Part shown: piece by piece, positions 59,600 to 64,000 of the stretch
Position numbering within the stretch: position 1 is the first letter of the stretch
How the letters are laid out: the number at the start of each line of letters is the position of its first letter
NCBI RefSeq assembly: GCF_016107655.1
Contig: NZ_JABASX010000013.1
Coordinates: 18,407 to 82,406, forward strand
DNA length: 64,000 nt
Direction of reading: 5' to 3'
Source of the DNA: Brevibacterium antiquum
GTDB taxonomy: Bacteria > Actinomycetota > Actinomycetes > Actinomycetales > Brevibacteriaceae
Program-made: the position numbers and the translations under genes
The notes under the pieces: model-generated
The model's database searches: none
What the model saw: only the letters and a program-made list of their open reading frames with translations
Told to the model about the DNA's origin: nothing

Positions 59600-60811
59600 G
59601 TGACCGAGACGTCGCCGGACAATACTGTGCCCGTCGCCCCCGTCATCGACAAGGACAACTGGCAGGATGCCGATAACGTCCGCTGGTCCTTCCAGCACGT
59701 CGATCAGGTGCTGCCCACCACGCCGATCTCTCGCGGGGCCGGACCTGTGGCAGAACTGCCCGTGGAGCTGCAGGACCTGGGCAGCATCGAGGTTCCGAAG
59801 ACCGAGTTCTCCGAGGCTCGCAGCGTGCGCAGCGTCATCGAGGCCAGCGACACGGATGCGTGGATGGTCATGCACAACGGCACGGTGCTCACCGAGGAGT
59901 ACTTCTCCACGATGCGCCCGGAGACCGAACACCTGCTGATGTCGGTGAGCAAATCACTCGTCGGCACGGTGGCCGGTGTGCTCGTGGGCGCCGGGGATCT
60001 CGATCCGAACCGTCTGGTCACCGATTACGTCCCCGAGCTCGCCTCCTCCGGATATGCCGGGGCCACGGTGCGTCACATCCTCGACATGCGCTCGGGAATC
60101 AAGTTCTCGGAGAACTACCTCGACCCGAAGTCCGAGGTCAGGCAGATCGAGGAGTCGATCGGCTGGTCTGAGACGAGCCCCGAGGGCCAGGCCAAGGGCA
60201 TGTATGAGTTCCTGACCACGCTGGAGGCGAAGTCCGAGCACGGTGGGGTCTACGAATACCGTTCGTGTGAGACCGATGTGCTGGGTTGGGTGTGCGAGAA
60301 GATCGCCGGTGAGAGCATGCAGGCCCTCATGTCGCGCGTGCTGTGGTCGCGGATCGGAGCCGAACGCGATGCGCTCATCGCCACCGACCAGTACGGTGTG
60401 GGCATGTTCGACGGTGGCATCAACACCACTCTGCGCGACCTCGCTCGCTTCGGCTACCTGTATGCGAACCAGGGAGTCTCCCTCACCGGTGAACAGGTGG
60501 TACCGACCTCGTGGGTCGGGGACACGCTCACCGGCGATGCGGACACCAGGAAGGCCTTCGCCGACGGTCCCGATGACAATCGGATGCCCGGCGGGATGTA
60601 TCACAACCAGTTCTGGTTCCCCTTCCCGGATTCGCACGCCTTCCTCGCCTTGGGCATCCACGGGCAGATGATCTACATGAACCCGGGAGCCAACTTCGTC
60701 GGCGTCAAGCTCTCCAGCTGGGGCCTGCCGCAGGATGCTGCCAAACTGTTCCCCACGATCCGGGCCTTCGACGCCCTGGCGAAAGCAATCAGCGCACCGA
60801 TCGTCGACTGA
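59600..60811 (+). CDS. Serine hydrolase, class C beta-lactamase/6-aminohexanoate-dimer hydrolase-like
   Basis: 403 aa. SxxK nucleophile S115-V-S-K118 (MSVSKSLVGT) and YxS (GVYEYRSCETDVLGWV) are the penicillin-recognising-fold signature; VRHILDMRSGIKFSENYLDP resembles the NylB branch. No signal peptide, so cytoplasmic, unlike most beta-lactamases. GTG start at 59600 with AGGTGG upstream. Same direction as the ATP-grasp gene, suggesting a make/break or amide-processing pair. Substrate unknown. Confidence 0.85.
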   Translation: MTETSPDNTVPVAPVIDKDNWQDADNVRWSFQHVDQVLPTTPISRGAGPVAELPVELQDLGSIEVPKTEFSEARSVRSVIEASDTDAWMVMHNGTVLTEEYFSTMRPETEHLLMSVSKSLVGTVAGVLVGAGDLDPNRLVTDYVPELASSGYAGATVRHILDMRSGIKFSENYLDPKSEVRQIEESIGWSETSPEGQAKGMYEFLTTLEAKSEHGGVYEYRSCETDVLGWVCEKIAGESMQALMSRVLWSRIGAERDALIATDQYGVGMFDGGINTTLRDLARFGYLYANQGVSLTGEQVVPTSWVGDTLTGDADTRKAFADGPDDNRMPGGMYHNQFWFPFPDSHAFLALGIHGQMIYMNPGANFVGVKLSSWGLPQDAAKLFPTIRAFDALAKAISAPIVD

Positions 60812-60832
60812 CTTCTCCGGCGCGCTGTGCAG

Positions 60833-60892
60833 CACGCGGCAGCTCAGTGAAACACGCGGCGGCTCAGTGAAACTTGCGGCTGCTCAGTGCTT
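60833..60892. repeat. Three-copy 20-bp tandem repeat at convergent gene ends
   Basis: CACGCGGCAGCTCAGTGAAA (60833-60852), CACGCGGCGGCTCAGTGAAA (60853-60872) and CTTGCGGCTGCTCAGTGCTT (60873-60892): exact 20-bp period, one change between copies 1 and 2. The array lies between the serine hydrolase stop (60811) and the MFS stop (60892). Confidence 0.85.
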
Positions 60893-62118
60893 CAGGTGGC
60901 GATTCGCACTGTGCGGAACGGCGAGAACCACAGGCCGACAGCAGCCAGGGTGAAGATCCCAGCGGCGATGATCAGCGCGAGTTCAGAGCTCGTGGCGGCA
61001 GCGAGGGCTCCGGCCAGCGGCGACACGATGACCACGACTGCGCGATTCGTCGATCGCATCGTCGTGTTCGTCCGCGCCTGGAAACCGTCGGGAGTGATCG
61101 ACTGTCGGTAGGCCATTTCGTGGGAGTTGCTCACCCCGATGCCGAATCCGTGGAGGAAGACTCCGATGAAGAGGACGGGCACCGCAACGGCGCTGACCGT
61201 TGCCGCCAAGAGGACGAGTACTCCGCAAGCCGAGCACACGTGCGCGAGGATCACCGCCCGACCATTGCCCAGCCGCTTCCCCGCCGCACGAGAGCTCAGC
61301 GCGCCGATCATTCCGCCTATGCCGCTGCCGGCCATGACGATGCCGAACCAGAAGGTGTCGACGCCGACGTCGTTGAGGAAGAAGTCTGCGGTGACAGCCG
61401 CAAGGATGGCCTGCGCGGCGAACCACACATGGGTCCATACGGCGAGATCTCTCAGGCTCGGAGTCGAATAGACCCACTTCAGCCCGGCTCCGATCTCCCG
61501 GCGCAGGTTCGGCTCGGCAGATTCTTCGGCCCGCGATCGGCTCGGCTCCTCAACGTGGATGAGAGAGACGACGACCGCCGAGAACAGGAAGGTGCCTACA
61601 TTGACGAGCACAGCGAACGGTGCCGCGACGACCGCGAGCAGCGCACCGCCGATGGCCGGACCAGCCGTCTCGGCGACGGCGTTGGTCCCGTCGATCCTGG
61701 CATGGGCAGACTGCAGCCTCCGTGTCGGAATGAGACGGGGCACGAAGGCCTGTGAGGCACTGTCGTTGATGAGAGTCGCCGTTCCCAGAACCGCTGCAAG
61801 CAGAAGCAGCGCGCTCAGATTCAGCAGGTCCAGGTACCACAGCACCGGAATCGCACACAGCAGCAGCGCACGCACGAGGTCGCTGGCAATCATGACGGGC
61901 CTGCGGCGAACCCGATCGATGAGCGCACCCAGCACGAGGCCCAGGAGGAGATAGGGAAGCCACCTCGCTACGTTCATCCAGCCCAGGCCGACGGTTCCCG
62001 CGTGCAGGTAGTCGACGACGATGACCTGCAGGGTCAGGATGGTGATCCAGCTGCCGAATCCCGATACGGTTTCGCCCGCCCAGAACCAACGAAAGGCTCG
62101 GGGCAGCTGCGCGCTCAT
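60892..62118 (-). CDS. MFS transporter (EntS/MFS_3-like)
   Basis: 408 aa, about 12 hydrophobic segments. Has WFWAGETVSGFGSWITIL at TM1 and GALIDRVRRRPVMIASD as the motif-A loop, as in the EntS/MefA-like group of exporters. Substrate unknown. ATG at 62118 has no Shine-Dalgarno, but TAACCT ends 6 nt upstream (62130-62125), so a leaderless mRNA is predicted. The 33-nt spacer from the upstream FAD oxidase gene contains that element. Confidence 0.85.
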   Translation of the reverse strand: MSAQLPRAFRWFWAGETVSGFGSWITILTLQVIVVDYLHAGTVGLGWMNVARWLPYLLLGLVLGALIDRVRRRPVMIASDLVRALLLCAIPVLWYLDLLNLSALLLLAAVLGTATLINDSASQAFVPRLIPTRRLQSAHARIDGTNAVAETAGPAIGGALLAVVAAPFAVLVNVGTFLFSAVVVSLIHVEEPSRSRAEESAEPNLRREIGAGLKWVYSTPSLRDLAVWTHVWFAAQAILAAVTADFFLNDVGVDTFWFGIVMAGSGIGGMIGALSSRAAGKRLGNGRAVILAHVCSACGVLVLLAATVSAVAVPVLFIGVFLHGFGIGVSNSHEMAYRQSITPDGFQARTNTTMRSTNRAVVVIVSPLAGALAAATSSELALIIAAGIFTLAAVGLWFSPFRTVRIAT

Positions 62119-62124
62119 GGCTTC

Positions 62125-62130
62125 AGGTTA
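62125..62130 (-). promoter_or_regulatory. Leaderless-type -10 for the MFS gene
   Basis: TAACCT on the minus strand lies 6 nt before the ATG at 62118. The -35 region (about TGACCT, 62154-62149) is weak. Confidence 0.4.
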
Positions 62131-62151
62131 GCAAGGCACTGTCTTGCGAGG

Positions 62152-63273
62152 TCACAGGCCCAAGTGCGCGATCTCTGCTGCTTGCTGGCCGAGGATCGCT
62201 CTGGCGATTGCGTCGCCGATGAGCGGACCCATCGTCAGCCCGCCCGCACCGAAGCCGGAAGCCAGCCACAGGTCTTGCGCACCGGGGGCAGCCCCGGCAT
62301 AGGGCAGCCCGCTCGTGCGCGTGGACATGGGCCTGACTCCGACTCTCGTCTCCAACACCGTGGCCTCTGCGAGTCCGGGAGCGATCCTCAGTGCGTCGTC
62401 AAGGACCTGCTTCTGTCCTGCAGCTGTTGTGCGGGCGTCGAATCCGACACCGTCCTCACGGGTAGCGCCGATGACGACTCTGCCTCCGTCGAAGGGAGTG
62501 ATGTAGTGGTGGTCGAGCGGGTGCACAGTCGGCCATGGCGAGGTGTTGATCCCGTGCAGACCCAGGTGAACCAGCTGCCCTCGCTGCGCGGTGATCGCCA
62601 CGCTATGACCAAGCCGCTGCAGCATCTCCGTGCTCCGGGCTCCACCGGCGACGACGATGGCGTCGAAGTCCTCCGTCGCCGAGGTGGTCCCCACCTTCCA
62701 GCTGCCGCCTCGGTGTCCGGTGGAGACAGTTCTCGCCGAATCGTGCACAAGCCGGGCGCCGTAGGCGTGTGCTCCGGTCAGAATTGCATCTCGCAGGGTG
62801 CGACCATCGACTCGACCGCCCCCGGTGATGAACAGGCCCGTCATCTCCGGGGCGATCGGCGGGAAGATCTCGAGCAGATTCGCAGAGTCCATGTCGTGGA
62901 CCTCGCCGGCAACGGACCCTGCACCTGCGGCACGATCACGGATGAGTCGGGCCGCCTCGGCGAGCACGACAGGATCTGAGTTGACGACGAGTGCACCGGA
63001 TCTGCGGTATCCCAGATCGGGGATCCCCAGAGCGCTGAGGCGGTTGAGGAAATCCGGGTAGAAGTTGCCTCCGGCGGCATAGGTCTCGTAGTAGGCGCCG
63101 GTGCTCGTCGAGACCCAGGGAGCAATGATGCCAGCACTGGCGGCGGTCGCCTGACCGGCCATGGCATCGTCGAAGATGGTGACGCTGACCTCGCGTGAAG
63201 CCAGGCCGAATGCGACCGAGGCGCCTGCGATTCCGCCGCCGATGACGGCAACCCGAGCTGATGTGTCGATCAC
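62152..63273 (-). CDS. FAD-dependent oxidoreductase (D-amino-acid oxidase/DadA superfamily)
   Basis: 373 aa. FAD loop VAVIGGGIAGASVAFGLA (8-25), then the DAO-fold region TAQRGQLVHLG and the C-terminal GFGAGGLTMGPLIGDAIA. Substrates of this superfamily are amino acids, glycine or sarcosine; ThiO-like activity is possible but no thi genes are near. GTG start at 63273 with AGGAGA upstream. 33 nt before the MFS gene and 86 nt after fprA. Confidence 0.82.
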   Translation of the reverse strand: MIDTSARVAVIGGGIAGASVAFGLASREVSVTIFDDAMAGQATAASAGIIAPWVSTSTGAYYETYAAGGNFYPDFLNRLSALGIPDLGYRRSGALVVNSDPVVLAEAARLIRDRAAGAGSVAGEVHDMDSANLLEIFPPIAPEMTGLFITGGGRVDGRTLRDAILTGAHAYGARLVHDSARTVSTGHRGGSWKVGTTSATEDFDAIVVAGGARSTEMLQRLGHSVAITAQRGQLVHLGLHGINTSPWPTVHPLDHHYITPFDGGRVVIGATREDGVGFDARTTAAGQKQVLDDALRIAPGLAEATVLETRVGVRPMSTRTSGLPYAGAAPGAQDLWLASGFGAGGLTMGPLIGDAIARAILGQQAAEIAHLGL

Positions 63274-63359
63274 GGAAGTGCGTCTCCTCTGACGAGTGCG
63301 AACCTTGCTTGGGGGCTGTTGATCACCTCGAGCCTACGCCCACCAGCCTCTGATTCGGC

Positions 63360-64000
63360 TCAGGTGCCGGAGTGGGATTCGCTCCTGACCTGATCACGGG
63401 CCTCACGCAGCATGGCCTCTCGAGTCGCGATCTTCACTCGCTCACGACCTTCGGCTTCGCCGAGCGCCTTCTCTGCTGTCTCCAGCCGGTGGTAGCCTTC
63501 CCAGTCCGCGTAGTCGACGCCCTTGGATTCGAGGAGTTCGACGATCGAGTCCTCATCGGGGAACAGCGGTTCGGTGAGTACGCCGGCGGCGCGGTCATCG
63601 AGGATGTGCCCGATCGTCTCCAGGGCATCGCCCTTGGTATGACCGATGAGTCCGACAGGACCACGCTTGATCCAACCGGTCGCGTACACGCCCTGGACGA
63701 CATCGGCCTCAGCCGTCGAAGCCTGCTCTCCTGTGTCCACGACGCGTCCCTCGTGATTCGGGATCACACGCTTGGCCTCGTCGAAGGGCAGCTGCGGCAG
63801 AGGCGTGCCGGCATAGCCGACGGCGCGATAGACGGCTGTGACGTCCCAGTCGATGAACTCTCCCGTGCCCGTGACTCCCCCTGTGCCGTCCAATTCCTGG
63901 CGTTCCGTGCGCAGGCCGGTCACAGCATCCTCGCCGAGGATGGCCACCGGGGAATGGAGGAAGTGCAGGTGCAGACGGCGCTTGGCCCCCACCGGCTCAC
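63360..64000 (-). CDS. fprA: Ferredoxin/adrenodoxin--NADP+ reductase, C-terminal part (start outside window)
   Basis: The frame is open to the window edge and ends at 63360 after GQVRSESHSGT-like residues. Conserved blocks: RRLHLHFLHSPVAILG, VYRAVGYAGTPLPQLPFD, VYATGWIKRGPVGLIGHTKG and GDALETIGHILDD. These match the C-terminal half of FprA-type adrenodoxin reductase, a flavoprotein passing electrons from NADPH to ferredoxins. The N-terminal FAD/NADPH loops lie beyond base 64000. Complete at its 3' end, with no frameshift. Confidence 0.9.
   Translation of the reverse strand, partial: EPVGAKRRLHLHFLHSPVAILGEDAVTGLRTERQELDGTGGVTGTGEFIDWDVTAVYRAVGYAGTPLPQLPFDEAKRVIPNHEGRVVDTGEQASTAEADVVQGVYATGWIKRGPVGLIGHTKGDALETIGHILDDRAAGVLTEPLFPDEDSIVELLESKGVDYADWEGYHRLETAEKALGEAEGRERVKIATREAMLREARDQVRSESHSGT

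Overview
The window is high-GC DNA from an actinobacterium, most likely a Micrococcales/Brevibacterium-type organism (inference). The evidence is the gene order of the ribosomal superoperons, frequent GTG/TTG starts, furA-katG, a double-domain GNAT, a long acidic NusG extension, hadA/hadB-type hotdog genes beside murB, and several predicted leaderless genes of the pattern TAnnnT-6 to 8 nt-ATG/GTG. No insertion sequence, prophage, CRISPR array or integrase was seen.

Layout. 1-2 kb: 3' end of purU, then putP. 2-5.2 kb (minus strand): rplQ, rpoA, rpsK, rpsM, rpmJ, infA. 5.5-9.3 kb: an inserted accessory block (MFS exporter, MalY-like C-S lyase, PaaX-like regulator, small membrane protein) that separates infA from map. 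9.3-12.1 kb: map, adk, secY. 12.3-21.9 kb: the spc and S10 ribosomal protein genes from rplO back to rpsJ, without rpsN. 22.3-26.7 kb: tuf, fusA, rpsG, rpsL. 27.2-30 kb (plus): furA-katG. 30.3-32.1 kb (plus): a DUF1707-type gene translationally overlapped with pfkA. 32.4-39.8 kb (minus): rpoC, rpoB.

39.9-46.2 kb: the usual rplJL-rpoBC neighbourhood is split. A GNAT and a metallo-beta-lactamase-fold gene diverge from a 24-nt spacer. Three overlapping membrane-protein genes then share a DPxYID-type domain; this is the best candidate for an undescribed system. rplL and rplJ follow with an attenuator-type leader. 46.5-50.6 kb (minus): alcohol dehydrogenase, aldehyde dehydrogenase and an AcoR-like GAF regulator, which split rplJL from rplKA. 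50.8-53.7 kb: rplA, rplK, nusG, secE, tRNA-Trp. 53.8-57.5 kb (minus): a membrane-anchored metallophosphoesterase, murB, hadB-like and hadA-like genes. 57.7-60.8 kb (plus): an ATP-grasp enzyme paired with a serine hydrolase. 60.9-64 kb (minus): an MFS transporter, a DadA-type FAD oxidase and the 3' part of fprA.

Most of the window is the translation/transcription core (ribosomal proteins, RNA polymerase, EF-Tu, EF-G, IF1, NusG, SecYE), punctuated by strong hairpins that divide it into transcription units. The accessory genes sit at unit boundaries, where insertion does not disrupt co-expressed ribosomal genes. Several of these boundaries carry short tandem repeats with 18-, 20- or 7-bp periods.
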